Shown here: one piece after another, positions 48,299 to 61,941 of the stretch | Layout: every line of letters starts with the position of its first letter | How positions within the stretch are numbered: the stretch's first letter is position 1 | Assembly (NCBI GenBank): GCA_036785705.1 | Contig: JAWUZG010000970.1 | Location: 248,001 to 312,000, forward strand | Direction: 5' to 3' | Length of the DNA stretch: 64,000 nt | Source of the DNA: Acanthornis magna | Taxonomy: Eukaryota > Chordata > Aves > Passeriformes > Acanthizidae | Program-made: the position numbers and the translations under genes | The notes under the pieces: generated by a model | What the model was told of the DNA's origin: nothing | The model's input: only the letters and a program-made list of their open reading frames with translations | Database searches by the model: none

Positions 48299-49490
48299 CC
48301 CTTCCCTTAGGTTTTGTTTCTCTTGTAGATCACTTCAATGGGAAAATATCAGCCCTTGTTGGCATCCGTGCTAGTCAAGTAAAACATCGAGTGCTCTGCC
48401 ATATAAGCCTGCGGCTAATGGGGGAGCTGCTCTGGTAAAAATTTAGGATTGGGAAAAAGAAAATTACGTGATTAGACCTGTGACCAATATATTCGGTATA
48501 TTTGAACCTTTTAATCCATGTGGGTCCAGTAAGTTCTTGCAACAATGATTAGGTGTTTAACTTATCAGATTGCATCCCTGGAAAACCTAGGGTGCATTTA
48601 CAACAGCTGTACCAGGAACACCCTACACCCCACTATTTAAATTTAGACGAATTTTCTATTTTTTAAAGTTTGTTAATTTGTTAAATATTTTTGCCTTTAC
48701 AATACTGTTGAGTCTTACATTTCCCACCTGGTTCTGCTGTCTGGAAAGCCAAGATTCTGCCCTTGTGATTTGCACTTGTCCTCCTGTCACATGCTACAGT
48801 CTGTATCAAAGTAATACTGCACAGGTAAAACATACATGTCAGAGAGAGCCCTTAATTTGATCCTGGCAACATGTCACTTCCCAGCAGCATTACTTTCTGG
48901 GAAAGACAAGTTATACTTGATCCTGAGTTAAAATTAACCTGTGCTAAAGTGCCACTTTTGTCTCAGTCATTGCCATGTTAACAAAAACTACAAACAAAAT
49001 AAAGATAAGGAATTCCTGTGGGAGGAGGAACGTTACACTTCTGTGTCTTTGCTTTGATATTGTTTCTTTCATTATACTGTATTATGTTTGAGGCTAATAC
49101 AAAATGTTTTCGTTTTGTCTGGGTGAGGATGAATAAATGTGGTTTGACATGCCCAGGCCCTGTGTTCTGTCAGTACATCGATGCCATGTTAGATGATCTC
49201 AACACACGCATCTAAAGACATTTTGAAATGCTGTTTATATTTTTATAGAGAATAGAAAAAGTTATGCTTAACCAGATACATTTGTGTAAGTGCTTACCTA
49301 AAGACTTGTCCTTTCATGGAAGACCCCTAATTATTTTCTCACCCAGGGCAATTATTTCACTGTCTTAATCTATGGATTTAAATTAAACTGTATAACTAAA
49401 GATGTGACATTTGTATTCTCTGACAATATGTGCCACCTTATAGTTCTGTCTATTTTTTGAATGGATTGAATAAAATTCTAGGCGTGAGCC
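48299..49490 (+). other. NRSN1: NRSN1 3' UTR (estimated extent)
   Basis: AT-rich sequence without coding features follows the stop codon. Poly(A) signals AATAAA occur at 48998-49003 and 49469-49474, so two transcript ends are plausible. The distal one, in TTGAATAAAATTCTAGGC, is the likelier main site, but there is no transcript evidence here. Confidence 0.6.
49469..49474 (+). terminator. NRSN1: Candidate distal NRSN1 poly(A) signal
   Basis: AATAAA lies about 1.17 kb after the stop codon. A second AATAAA at 48998-49003 would give a shorter 3' end. Confidence 0.55.
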
Positions 49491-52400
49491 AACCAAAAGT
49501 TCACATGGATTTTGTGAGAAGTTTCTTTCTGGTCAAAAAAATTTGAGAGCTCTGTTTAAAGCAGAAATCAGCAGCTGAAACTCACAAGTTCTCTTAATGC
49601 AGTCTGTTTTCGTCTTTTAGTGGTGAGGAAGCCACTTTTGTGCTGAATCAAATAGATTCTGCCACAATAATGACAGGAATGTGGTAAGAGCTGTGCTCTT
49701 TCTCTTCCTCATAATCATTTTGTGGTCTGTGACACTCAGTTCATACTTACAGCTTCAGTAAACCAGATCACATGTGTTTGGAAGTTTCAGCAGAATCTGA
49801 AATAATTGTCACGGCTGACAACACCATGGGAAGTAAAATTTTCTTCTGCAAAGAAAGTTCCCATCTGGGCGACACAATTGCAGAGTCCAAGCATTAGCAC
49901 TGAAAAAATGAGAGGTCGTCACATGCACACGGTCACAGAGGATGGAAGTAAGTAGCTGATAAGGCATCTGGCAATCCATTGGCATCCATATATTAGAAAT
50001 GCAAAAGTATATTGCATCCAATACTTCAAAATAAGACTAATCTTGGGAGAAGTAGATGAAGGAGTGCTGAAGAGGAAAAGATCAGAAGACTGATGAGGTG
50101 AGGAGCTGTGTATTTATAAAGAAAGCCATCAAGGACAGGGGAGAGGGGCACTGATTGTTCACAAGGCATATGGAAGGACTGGGAGAGGCTGTCATTGCTG
50201 CTATTTGTTAGTTATTCCAGGTAAAGAGCGTCCTTAGCATTTCCTGTCCAGGTTGCTAGGAATGTTGTTTACTGCCATTGGCTTTCACTGCTGTCAGGCT
50301 ATCAGTGTGTGGGCAGCAGAGTCAAGCTGCCCTGGCCTTTTCAACTGAGATTTTTAATTGTGCATGGAGGAAATGTGACATTTTAAGTTTTACAGTGAAG
50401 TTCACAGAAGGAGATGAGAGCGAGGGTTCCTGAGTCCCTTCTCTCCACCTGCCTTTTGTTAACACTTTGTTAAGGAAGTTTGACTGAAAATCCAGCTGGA
50501 AAAGAAAGCAGAAGTTGGACTAGTTCACGGAAACTAGCTATATGGGTATATAGTTCTCTTTAAAACTCACCCCACATGTAGATACACATGCAAGTGTCAT
50601 TAAATTTTCATCCAGAGGACAACTGACTGAACGGGTAACTGACAGAGCTGATCCAAACAGGTGCTCTGTCACATTGCACAGAACTGAACATGCTTTGACG
50701 GTACAAAAGCAGGTGAGTCACGGCATGGCATTACCCAGGTGCTAGGGGAAAAGAAATACCGTTGGGGATCTTACCAAAGCTTGCTGGGACAGGAAATGCA
50801 CTTGGGATTTATCAGCAGCAGCAAAGCTGATAATGTTGTCATGGCTAATGTTGCCACGCACGTTTCATCTCATTAAACCCTTGTTTTGGTTGCTTGGAGC
50901 TTTTCTGGAATTGAGACCTCCAGAGGCTGCAATTCTTCACAGCAGAGAATCAGTGCCACACAAGGCTTTTGTAGAAATACTGAGCAGAAAATTGCTCTGT
51001 TACCATTAAGGAGACACACACTGGAAAGTTTAAGACACGTCAGAAACGTTTTCAAGATCCATTTTCTTGTACTGTTTTTAACACCTTTAGTGCAGGAACT
51101 AAAGCATCAGCAAAAGGCAGTGGAAATGTACTGTTTGCTGTTCTTATGGAAAATACCTCCAGCCGGGGAGCAGCAGGAGGCAGTCACGCTCCCCGGGAAA
51201 TTTCTAATGAGGTTTGAGGGCAATCTGTCCCTGCACATATCATTTCCCTACCATGTAACTTTTTAACTTCTCCCATCCCCACTAAATTTCAGCACACACT
51301 CAACTCGGGGAGTGCCTGAGACTTCCCTTCCAAGCATTGACTGCCATCATCTTTCCAAAGGGCACATTAATGGAGACCCTAGAGCAAATAAGAAATGGCT
51401 TAAGCAGCTAAGCTCCTCTTTTTTCAATCGTGTGACCTACCTCCAGAGGCTCCTTTCAGTTTCTTCATGCTCACCTTATTTTTTTGCCCCTCTTCTAGCC
51501 TCATTTGACTTGAAATTACAGGGCAATCCCTCCCAGCCCAGCACCATTTTCTCTTCAATTGTAGTGAAAGAAACCACAATTTTCATCTGAGTGGTAATCA
51601 CTAGCTTACTTTTGGTTAGTACATGCTCTCCTGAAGGTTAGCTCTGCTTTCTCAGCACACTGTGCAGAAAAGGCTTCTCTTTAGCATCTGTTCTGTCCTC
51701 TGTTCTCCAGGCTGTCCCGACCCCTTCATTTTCCAGTTTTTTTCCCAGTGCATGTTTAATCACAGGCAAAAGGCAGAGACAGAAACATTCCTTCTCTTGA
51801 GCTGCGTGTGAACAGATTTAATTCCCGGTTTCAGCTACAGCCTCAGCCTGCCATTTCCAAGTATGAGATTTTTAATCATGCACAAGTACAAGCAAACAGC
51901 TCTTCATGAAAGCAGCAGCAGCAGCAGAATTGGGAGGCTGCAGAGAGAGAGGTTTGGCGGGGGGCGGGAGCAGCACTACAACCTGAGCACCAGGGAGGCC
52001 ACTCAGCCCCCGAGGACATGAAATGCGAAGGAGATGCAAAAGAGCTGCAAGTACCTTAGTTGGGTTCGCTTTCCCAGCAGCTTTCAACAAAAGGGCTAGG
52101 AATGGAACAATTTTGGTAAAATAAAGGAATTAACACCTGGGATTATTCAGTGCTGACTGGTGATCCTGCCATTACACAGCAGGCTGCCCTCTCAGCTCAC
52201 TGTGTGTCAGCGGTAAAGAGACAATAAAATACAAGCTGCAAGCTTTGGAGGCACAGCCTCATCCCTCCCTTGTCCTACCCCTTCCACAGCTGAAGGAAAC
52301 AGCATCTCTAAAGAGCATTACCCTGCACCAATCATTTGGGGTTAATGCCCACGCACCTCTTAGAGGAACAATGTTTGAGTTTTGCTGTTCATCCCCATGG

Positions 52401-52997
52401 GACAGTTTGTCCCGGAGGAACATAATTGTAAATGGAAAGACACACCCAGTCTCCTCCTATTTCCAATATTAAGAGACTGGCTGTGATCCTTCTGGAGCCT
52501 TCTGGTCTCTGGGCAAACAATCCGTCCACTCCCTCATTTTTCTTCAGTTCTTATCTGGACGTGTGGCAAACCACACAGTGTGCATTTCCTGCATCAGTTC
52601 ACTTGATGCACATTAAGCAGGGCAAAGCTCAGTTTTGCTGTCAGATAATTTACAGAGGTATTGGGATGAAAATAATCTCTGCATATTGACAATAGGTGAG
52701 GCAAATACTTCTAACAGCCCTTCAGAGAAAAGAGCCAGCACCAAATAACTTCTTTTATTGTTTTTTTCCTAATTATTTACAGCTGATTTTTGAAGGCACC
52801 CTTTTTTCCCCATAATTTACAATTCATGGACTTTTGCAAATACAGATGGGAAATCAGTTTTAAACAATGGTAATAAGCTAGTCGATTTAACAATGTAATT
52901 TATGCTGCACCTGCAATTTCAGCCTCAAAACTCACGGCATTCATGACTTCAGGCCATTTCCTAGTTAAGGCACCCTTCAGCCTGAGGCTAGAAGGAC

Positions 52998-53018
52998 GTG
53001 GTGGTGGTGGTGGTGGTG
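52998..53018. repeat. (GTG)7 trinucleotide repeat
   Basis: Seven uninterrupted GTG units follow GAAGGAC. Confidence 0.9.
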
Positions 53019-55330
53019 CTGTTCAGGGGGCAAGAGACCTTTCTGGAGTGTCATTATGTCCTGCCTCTGATCACCTAATGACTTGAGCATCTGCTGCCCT
53101 TTTCCTCCCTGCCTCCTCCATGAACCTCAAGCCCTGACAACTCCTTCCTAAGCCTCCTTAGCAGCAGGGGTGAGGTGAGAGGGACTCCTGTTCCATGCAA
53201 AGTGTGCCTGCCTGAAGTGGCAGCCCAGAGCAGGCAGGTCTGCAGCACAAGCAGAAGGGAGATGAAGGGGAGAGCGGCAAGAGGGAGGGAATCCCCAGGA
53301 GAGAACTGGTGAAATGCAGCATTTTAAGCATCAGTTTGGTCATCTGTCAATGAATATCAGAAGAGACAATCAGAGAATACTGAAAGCATCGAAAAACTTG
53401 CTGCAGTCTAAAACCTGTGACCAGAAAATGTAAGTACAGTGGTTAAAATCTTCATGGAACTAGACATTTAAAAACACCCAATCAACTTTTAACATCAATA
53501 TTCTGGCCTCTTCAGATGGCTAGACCAGCACGAGGACCTTATTGCTGGACAAATGCCTTATCTCTAGTGTGAGGACACATTTTTCCCTTTAGTATACTAT
53601 GACAAAGAAATCTTTTCAGACAGCTCTTGTTCAGAACGGGTTCAGCTCTCAACTGACCTCTTGCAAAGTCACTTCTCCTGAATTTGGAACAAGTTTGTTC
53701 CAAGACAAAAACCCTCACTTCAAAGACTACTGAACAGAGCCACTATCTGCAGGAGAATCAGAGAGTGCCCCAGTATCCCTCACTGAGGCTGACTGGGTCT
53801 CTGGCTCCCTGCTTTGTAAGGTCACTAGTGAATGGGTTGCTCTGCACCTCCCCTTGCATATCAGAGGTGACTGAGCAGGCCCTGAGCAAGGCACAGCATC
53901 AGTGCAAAGCAGAGCAGAGGCAGGCACCAAGACCCAGGACAGCCACAGCAGTCAGTGACAGCTCCTTTCAGCTCTGGCCTGTAGCTCAACTTTTAGGGCA
54001 GAGGCAGCTCCAGCACTTTTCCAAAAATCACCATGGCAGCCATGTGAACTCCCACATGCCCTGAGAGCCTCAGATTTTCCCAGAGGGAGACATCACCACC
54101 TTATGACATGGGAGGAGTACTAGTTTTGTCCCCTAGCTTAAAATCACAACAGAATGGATGGCAAAGAGCTTGTGCTGACCTCCAGATGACCACGTAACTG
54201 GAAAGTGATAAATTGAGTTTGTTGGTTTAAACATGTCTTGTATTTAACCACAGGTTTGCTGCAACAAATCTTTGCCCTGACATGGAGCACTGTCTGTGTC
54301 CTCTGCCCTTCCTCTGCCCCTCCAGCACAGTGACTGCCCTCAGCATTGCTCTCTGAACTAGACTGCTCTCTCTTGAGGCATCATTTGTGTTTCACCTAAG
54401 GTATGACAGGAAAACATCCTCCAGATCACACAGAAGTTCACCTGCCTGAACCATTGGCATAAACCTTGAAGGCCTCAGCTTGAAAGCAGCTCCAGATCTG
54501 ATAGCCAGATTGTTTTGTCCCTGCAGATGCATTCATGGCATCTGTGTCTAGAAGGCTCTGGCCTTTGTTGTCTGGTGTGCTGCCAAGTCTCCTCACAGAG
54601 GTTGTCTGTGAGCAAGCCAGCAAGCAGGCGTGCACAAGGCAGGTCCCAAACCTCTCTCCAGAAGCAGTGCAGACCAAGCCATCAAGTCTTTACCTTTAAA
54701 CACCCAGCTGTGGATCACACAGATGTTGGTTTAGAAGAAACTCCAAGCATACACCAAAGTATCTCCAGATACTTCTCTGGAAGGAAGCTGCTGGCCATGT
54801 TTCCTGTGCACGTCAGGCCTCTGCTGAGGCACACATAGAGCAAAGTGCAGAGAACAGAGATGTCGAGGACTGCAGTCCATGTCCCACGTGTAAGGGAACT
54901 AATCCAGCACAGGCTTGTATGCAGGGCTGAGCAGTTAAAGAAACAAAGCTGCTGGGAGCACCACATGGAGCCCAATAGTCATGGATACACTGCCACTGAC
55001 GCACATCATTTCTTTTGGTACAGGAGCCCTCATAAGGCAGTGTTGTGCATAGTCTTTTTCACTTGCTGGAGGCTGGAGGAGCAGGCATTTGTCTGAAGCA
55101 GTGGCAAACACTACTAGGTCAGTCAGCACATCATGATCTGCTTTCCCCTTGCACCAGCCCGACCACTGCCCGGCACCTGCCCACGCCCAGCAGCCATGAT
55201 CAGGGGCGCTTTGCAGCACCAGGGCTCTCCTTGCTGTGGAATGGTAGTGGAACATCTGAGTGTGCAGAGGTGCTAGTGAGAGAAAAATCTTGATGCCAAT
55301 ATTAAGGCCTTTGAGATTAACTACCCTGAC

Positions 55331-55379
55331 CCCCTACCCCCCCCCCCAAAAAAAAAACCCAACCCAAACAAACAACCCA
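55331..55379. repeat. C-run/A-run low-complexity tract
   Basis: Eleven C (55337-55347) are followed directly by ten A (55348-55357) and then AACCCAAAC-type sequence. It is prone to length errors in sequencing. Confidence 0.85.
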
Positions 55380-56939
55380 CACCTTTTACGCAAAAACCAC
55401 TCTGCTTCAGGTTCCCCACAGAAAATCATGCTTGGGAAGGTCCTTCCAGGGAATGGCTCTAATCCCCATGAGCAGGCACAATGCTACTGCAACAGATGTC
55501 TGCGTCCCTTTGCACATTCACAGGACCATTTGCAAGCATCAGATGTGCTTGAGGGGGAGGGCCCCAGCCAGGGGCACCCAAGAGGCTTAGATACCTTACC
55601 TTCCTTGTCCTGGGATGAGCCACCTACAATCGCATGGTCAGGGTACTTTGAACAATGAACCCTTTGGTCATCTTGAACTAGACCTTGTGCTGCATGAAAA
55701 GGAGAAATAGTCTTCACCCATGTCTCTTTCTCTGCAGAAGGAGACTGCTTTTAAAGAGTGGATGCAAATCATAGCCCTTGCCTCACCAAGGCCATTTCTG
55801 TTTGGTGCTAACACTGTAGGGGTCAGCGGGAGCAGTAAGAGAATGACGAGAAGGTGTAAAGCTCAGGTTTATCTTTCTCACAGCCAAGCTGGAAGAAGCA
55901 AATGCAGCAGAGAAACAGAAGGGTGAGGAGATTGTATGCAGTGATGAAACCACAACTCGTGGCTGCAGAGGAAGCAAGAACAACATCTTTAAGAGGATAC
56001 TAAGCTGAGTACCCAAAGTGCAGTGAAGTATGACTGCTTACCTCTGACACCACCACTTCATCACTGAGACAGAGGAATTTACATCAGTCAAATCTCTAGT
56101 TAAATCAGAGGTCCTTCCCAACTAATCCAAAGAGAAATATCTATATATCACCGAAGCCTGAATACATTTTCTTCTCTCAAGAGTGGGAGAATTCACTCAC
56201 CTATGTGAAAGCAAACATAAAGTACCCACCTCCCAAGTACTTGCTAATAAAATAACAATTCCCTCCTATCTCAAGCATTGATTTTGTGGTATCCTAATTC
56301 TGAGCTCCTTGATTCTATGACATTCATCTGGTTCATCCACAAAATTGCTTCTGCTGAGGGCTGGACTGCTTATCTCCCCTCCCGGGGCTGCCTGTTCCCA
56401 TCCTCTCAGGCAGGAGTCCCAAAGACTTACACCACTTTACCTGTTCCCAAGCATACACAGTTCCAAGTCACTGGGATACTCACAGTGTGGGAAAGCCTTG
56501 CTCAGCTGGAGAGGGGTGTTGGGAGTTAATTTCTTAATGACAAGTATCTATAAGAATAATCTCATTTTAAAGAAAAAAATGTTTGTTTAACACTAAATGG
56601 TGTAATATTGGGATTTCTCTTCAGCATTTTGACAGGAATTGTTTTAGCAGGTGTTGCATTTAAAGTGGAATATGCATTTCTAGCAATGCTGTTTTGTTCT
56701 ACAGTGTTGAACAGCTTTTGAAGGAGAAAATGCAAATGGTTTCAATTTGAAAGCTTGAAGTCTGAATAGGATTTTTTTTTCATTTCTTATAGAGATAGGA
56801 TGAGAAAAAAGAAAGAATGGCCCCAAACTAGGCAGAATTGAAAGCAATACAGTGAATTTTAAGAAAGGTACTTTCCGTTAGGTCCTTCTAAAACCTTTTG
56901 TTCAGTGTCTCAACACAGTACTTCACTATGGGGAAGAAG

Positions 56940-57940
56940 TCATGTTATTCCCAATGGTGAGTGCAAAGTGCTTTTGCTGCCAAGCAGAGGGGCCTTGACA
57001 GCCTGGGGAAAGGGGCTGGCAGGAGCCTCCTGCAGCTCAGCCAGGGGAAGAGCCAAGTACTGCACACAGGGAGGAACAAGCCCTTGCACCAGTAGGTGTG
57101 GGGGCACAGCCAGCTCTGAAGCAGCTGTGTGAGTATTTGGGTCATGGAGGACCCCAGGATGAGCCCCAATTCAAAGGTGTCAAAGCCCCCTTGGAGCAAA
57201 GATGGCTGACAGAATCCTGGAGCCTTGGCAGCAGGTGGAGGGAGGTGACCATTCCCCTCATCCATGTCCAGCTCTGGACTCCCCACATAAGACAGACCCT
57301 GGCCATACCAGAGAGAAGTCCTGTGCCAGTGCCTTCCTCAGCTCCATGCCAGTGCCTGTTGGAAGGTAGGTCAGTGGGAGCCAACAGCCACCAGGGACAG
57401 CAGGAGGGAGCTGTGCTGGCACGAAGCAGTGCTGGCAGGAGGCATGCACTTGGTCATTCCCATAAGCTGAGCCTGACCAGAGAGCAGGCAGCCCACCAGC
57501 AGGGAGGGATGGGGACACTTCCATGTCCTACATCCTTTGCTCTAGGCTGGTGGAGGGCCTGGCAGAGATGCAAGGGGCTGCCTTTCACCCTCCTCGGGCT
57601 GTGCCCCAAGAATGTGCGGCCACTGGGGTGAGCTGGTGTAGGAGTGATAAGAGAGGGAGGAAAGGTCCTGCAGTGCCTCTGAGGGAGTGGAGAGGGTTGG
57701 GAGCCACCAGGAACAGCAGCATGTCCATGCTGGCAGTGCTGGGAGGAAAAACCTGCCTTATGTGTCAGAGAGCCTGGGAGGGCAGAGGGTCCCAGCTCTG
57801 CCACGCTCAGGCTGTAGGTGCTGGGGGGAGGCTCATCAGTGGCTCTCTAAGCACAGCCTTCTCCTTGCAGGACAGTCCCAAGCAAGGTCCTCTGGCAGTC
57901 CCATTTGGCAATGGTGGGCACTTTGGTACTCACCAGGTTA
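56940..57940. other. GC-rich block of unknown nature
   Basis: About 1 kb is rich in G, C and purine words such as GGCAGGAGG, CCAGGGACAGCAGGAGGGAG and CAGCCACCAG, inside a generally AT-rich intergenic region. CpG is scarce, so it is not a CpG island. Open frames of 177 and 206 codons on the plus strand reflect composition and match no known protein. It may be an old retroelement piece or a decayed minisatellite. I cannot assign it. Confidence 0.45.
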
Positions 57941-60900
57941 ATACTAAAGACATTTCAGTGTTTTGGTATCACATGTTGCACTATAGACTTGTACTTTCTG
58001 TCTTGAATTTTTCAAATCCTGTCCACTTCCTTATGGTTCCCACAGCTTCCAGTAGCTCCCAGGCCAATATTGCCTTTTTACTTCAATGTTTCAAGAATTC
58101 TGAGCTTGGTTCAGCAAAACACTGGAGTGTACACACAAGATAAGAAGAAATGTCACCCTTTTTATGAGGTTATTACTAGAATTTGATATATTTTCTTGCA
58201 TAATTATAGCAAATCTCAGCCACAACCAATAATATTTTTCCCATCACTAACATCATAGGAAGATTAAACTATTAATATGCACATGCTTTATGTGTGCAGT
58301 GTGTGTGAGCACACAGCAAATGCCTTCAGTTACAGCATTCACACACATCCATAAGCTGATGGATACAAATGTGCACACTCTCAATAATCTGCAGAGAGCA
58401 GATGGCTCCACTGTCTATTGCCATGTCCGTAACACTTCTTTTAATCAACACTTAGATTGAAGGCTGTCAGCCACACAAAACAAAACATCCTTGAGTGCAT
58501 CCCATTCAATCATTCTGATTGCAACTACTTAATAAATACACCCTTCCTGGAGATACTTGCTTCGGTACTTATATTTATTATCTAATGGTTGTTTTCATGT
58601 GCATTTGGGGCAATCAGTCAAAAGACCCAAGCAACAATCCTTTCCCTGTATTTTCAAATAATCAGAATACTCACACTTACTCCTCTGCACACAGGTTTAT
58701 TTCATTTTACTTTAGATGAGACTGAGTGAGGATTATATTTTCCTTATTTGTACCCATTTGTTTCTGCAAACTAACTTTATTTTGGCTCTGACATGTCAAA
58801 GCACCAAAGCATTAGTTAAAATTCAATGAAAACTGCAGTCCTGTGGGATTTAAGCCTATGCTTTAATGCTTTGCTGAAATTAGGAATCTCAGCAGGGAGA
58901 CACATAGCAGTTTGGTTATTTTCCCAGGAATTGCCAGTGAACAGATAAAACTCATGTCATTTGCTGAGTATTGACTGAACAGTACACACATACCAATAAC
59001 CCAGGACTAACCTGAATTATGACATTAAAAAAACCCTGGGCAAGTTTAACTGTGCCATTTAGCCTTTTATACACACATAAAACACATGAACTGACATTTA
59101 TAACTATGTAACAGCTACATTGTCAACATATTTTCTTTCATAGTTGCAATACAAAAACTACCAAATCCGTTTTGGGGTTGTTGTTTTTTGTTGGGTTTTT
59201 TTGCAAGTTTTAGTTGTGGGAGAATCCTATGAGCTGCAAAATCACCAAATTTATTAAGTCAGTCACCCAGAGACAGATTTAACATCAAACAGGCCTTGAT
59301 ACAAGAGAAAACACAGGAATATCTGTACTAGTTCTCTTTAATAGCAAATTATTTTTAAAAATAAAAGCAAGACAAGAAAACAATTCTTAAAAAAACCCCT
59401 CAAATTGTTGCACATAAGCTTAATAAAATAACATTATATAAACTTTACAAAATAATGTATTTCTCAAGTAAAACTGAGTTTATCACACACAGCAGATCCA
59501 GACAGAAAAACTATTAGCAACACCACCTGTATAATTATTTTTTTATTTCTACTTTAACATTAGAATTATCTGTTAGGCATAAACTAGTTTCCCTAAATAA
59601 AAGAACCTGATAAAAAAATCCATGTTGTCAGTGTTACAATGTGAACAATAAAATGGTGATATCTCTATTTCCAAAAAGTCTGTTTTGCTTTTCTGAAAAA
59701 ATATATGCTGTCTTTCTTACAAAAGAACAGAGGGGGAGACATTTTCAAAGTTGAATAACACTCATAGGGATTTCATGTTCCTATGAAGGAAAATGATAAC
59801 ATTACATTTCTCTAGAATTTAGTTTAATATTTTAAATTATTCTTATTGATATCTGTAAGTCTTTTAAGCATGGAAAATACCAAACATTTGGGGGAAGGGA
59901 AGAAATTACAGAAACTGCTGGCAGACAGAAACTATAAATAGAAAACTTTATGGTTTGTGAAACCAAACTATAAAGGCACCTGTCATTTTACCTCACTATC
60001 ACCCATAGTTCATTTATTCCTTCTGGTTTGGTCTTTTTTGGGGCTGGGGGGAGAGTTGGTTGCTTTTTACTTCAGCTTAACTATAAATATCTTTTTAAAT
60101 CCCAGAGAAATCAAATATATTTGAGCATAGGCTTAATTGCTGTCTCAAAAAAAGGAAGCATACATACTTTGCTTAAGAGCTTGGCTAAATTAGAAGCTTA
60201 TTTTGAACTGATCACAAATGCAATATTCCCTTCGATCTTTGTCAGACATCTCAACAGAATCTACAGGTTTCATAGACAATTCAGAGACTCCACAGGGCAA
60301 ACTGTTCTAACCCCGTTCATATGGTTTTTAACATGATGTCTTTTATACTTACATTGCCAATAAACAGAAATATGCTGAAGAATCACCACATATTTCTACT
60401 CCATTGGAAAAATGTATTTAATAACTAGTAGAAGAAGGGAAGACATTTGTTTCAGTTTCAGTCATGACAAGTGGTTCTTCACATTCCTTAAACAATGCTT
60501 CAAGTTCAATTTGTTCATAAATGTAATTCTTGTCTTAATGGCATGAAATCAACAAAAATGACATTTAGTTTCTCATAGTAATAATTTACTAGCATTAATG
60601 ATAAGGAAACCCACTATTTCTTTTGTATAATTAATAAAATTATGCTCAGAGCTGTATTTCTACGACACAAATTATTCCCATTACTAACAGAGAAATGATA
60701 AGAGCAGTGGAATCGGTGTCATTAAGAGAAGTAATACTGTGGATCAATGCCTTATTTACTAATGCATATTAAGCCACAGCCTATCAGGAGACAGCTTGCT
60801 CAAAAGGATGATGACACACTTCCAACCACTAAGGCTATGCAAATGTTCATAAATGCAATAATTGTTCCTGACTTTTACAGAAAAATAGTGGGTTCATCCT

Positions 60901-61568
60901 GATGTGTCATATATTAAAATGGCTCAATCGACAGCAATGCTTTCATGGAAATTTCAGTCTGAATCCAGGTGTGTTGTTTTTTTTTAGTTCATTAATAAAT
61001 TTGGTTTCTCTTAGACTGAATTATAAATTCAAATTCATATTTTTAAACTAATCTATTACATACTCTTCCTTTATTTTTTGTTCACTATGACAATAATTCA
61101 TTATTTAGTGAATTACTGCAGGACAATCAACAAAATTTCGTGTTTTAAATGGAAACCAACTGCAGTATTGCAGGCTGTCCGCATGCATTCATAGTGCTAA
61201 ATAAGTGCTATTTATGTATGCAAAAGCTAATAATTCTAATTAATATACTGAAATCTACTGTTTAGTAACATTAGAACTGGCAACTCATTATAGTAAACCA
61301 TTTTCTGTGGGCATAAATCCATTAAGTGAGGAACATATTCTAGTTGTATCTTAACGTTATGCTTGAAAATCATACATATCATGGAGTTTTAGAGGAAAAA
61401 CTACACATGTCCTAATTAAAAAGAAAAAAAATGTTTCTTTTTTCTGAACAAATCTACAAAGAAGTTTTGACATTGAATTTGGGTGGGTCTCTTTTCCTTT
61501 TCCTGGAACAGTGTAATTTGTGTGATTATTCTATTATTGCTAACTATCTCTTACCACAGATTAGTTCA

Positions 61569-61574
61569 TTTATT
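61569..61574 (-). terminator. DCDC2: Candidate DCDC2 poly(A) signal
   Basis: AATAAA on the minus strand lies 260 bp after the DCDC2 stop. Others are at 61070-61075 and 60013-60018, so the 3' UTR length is open. Confidence 0.35.
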
Positions 61575-61833
61575 TCTAATACTACTATAAAGTACTCTTG
61601 TATTTCCCCCTCAAATCCTATCAGAAAATCTCACCTTGTAAAAATAATTCTACATTCTTCTAGTAGATATAAATGCCTGCTTTTCATCAGTCCACAGAGC
61701 ATCATCATCTCACGACTCATTACGTGGGTACTCAATCTTCCTTCCTAATATAAGCTACCAATCACAAAAAATAACATGGTTTATATTTAAAGTGTTATCC
61801 TCTTTCATTTTCTGCTCATTACGTTTTTCCTGT

Positions 61834-61941
61834 CTACGCAACTGCCGCATAGTCATTGCTCTGGTCATTCTTTTCACTTTCCTGTGGGCTGGTTATTGTC
61901 ACCCTTGGATTTGTGGATGTTTTCTCAAGATGGGGATCAAC
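61834..61941 (-). CDS. DCDC2: DCDC2, last coding exon (C-terminal 35 residues, stop)
   Basis: Read on the minus strand, the exon opens after a pyrimidine-rich acceptor (CCTTTTTCTCGAG, AG at 61943-61942). It encodes VDPHLEKTSTNPRVTITSPQ, then ESEKNDQSNDYAAVA and a TAG stop at 61836-61834. The ending closely matches the C terminus of human DCDC2 as I recall it (VDP, VKITSP and DYAAVA). Phase 0 fits the preceding exon at 63209-63553. DCDC2 is a doublecortin-family microtubule-binding protein of primary cilia. This exon carries no domain of its own. It is too short to appear among longer open frames and was found by its splice acceptor and its terminal motif. Confidence 0.88.
   Translation of the reverse strand, partial: VDPHLEKTSTNPRVTITSPQESEKNDQSNDYAAVA

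Larger units (their letters stand above)
49491..61560. other. Intergenic DNA between convergent NRSN1 and DCDC2
   Basis: No protein or RNA gene is recognised. It contains (GTG)7 at 52998-53018, a C11-A10 junction tract near 55337-55379, a GC-rich block at about 56940-57940 and T/G-rich tracts near 59165-59205. The right end, from about 60.0 kb, may include the DCDC2 3' UTR. Confidence 0.6.

Noticed and set aside
49615..49690. Exon-like string after TCTTTTAG downstream of NRSN1
   Set aside because: The acceptor and a GTAAGAG donor flank about 65 bp, but NRSN1 already has its stop codon and poly(A) signals, and no protein is recognised.
57098..58143. 177- and 206-codon plus-strand frames
   Set aside because: They fall mostly in the GC-rich block, lack domains or splice support, and overlap open frames on the other strand.
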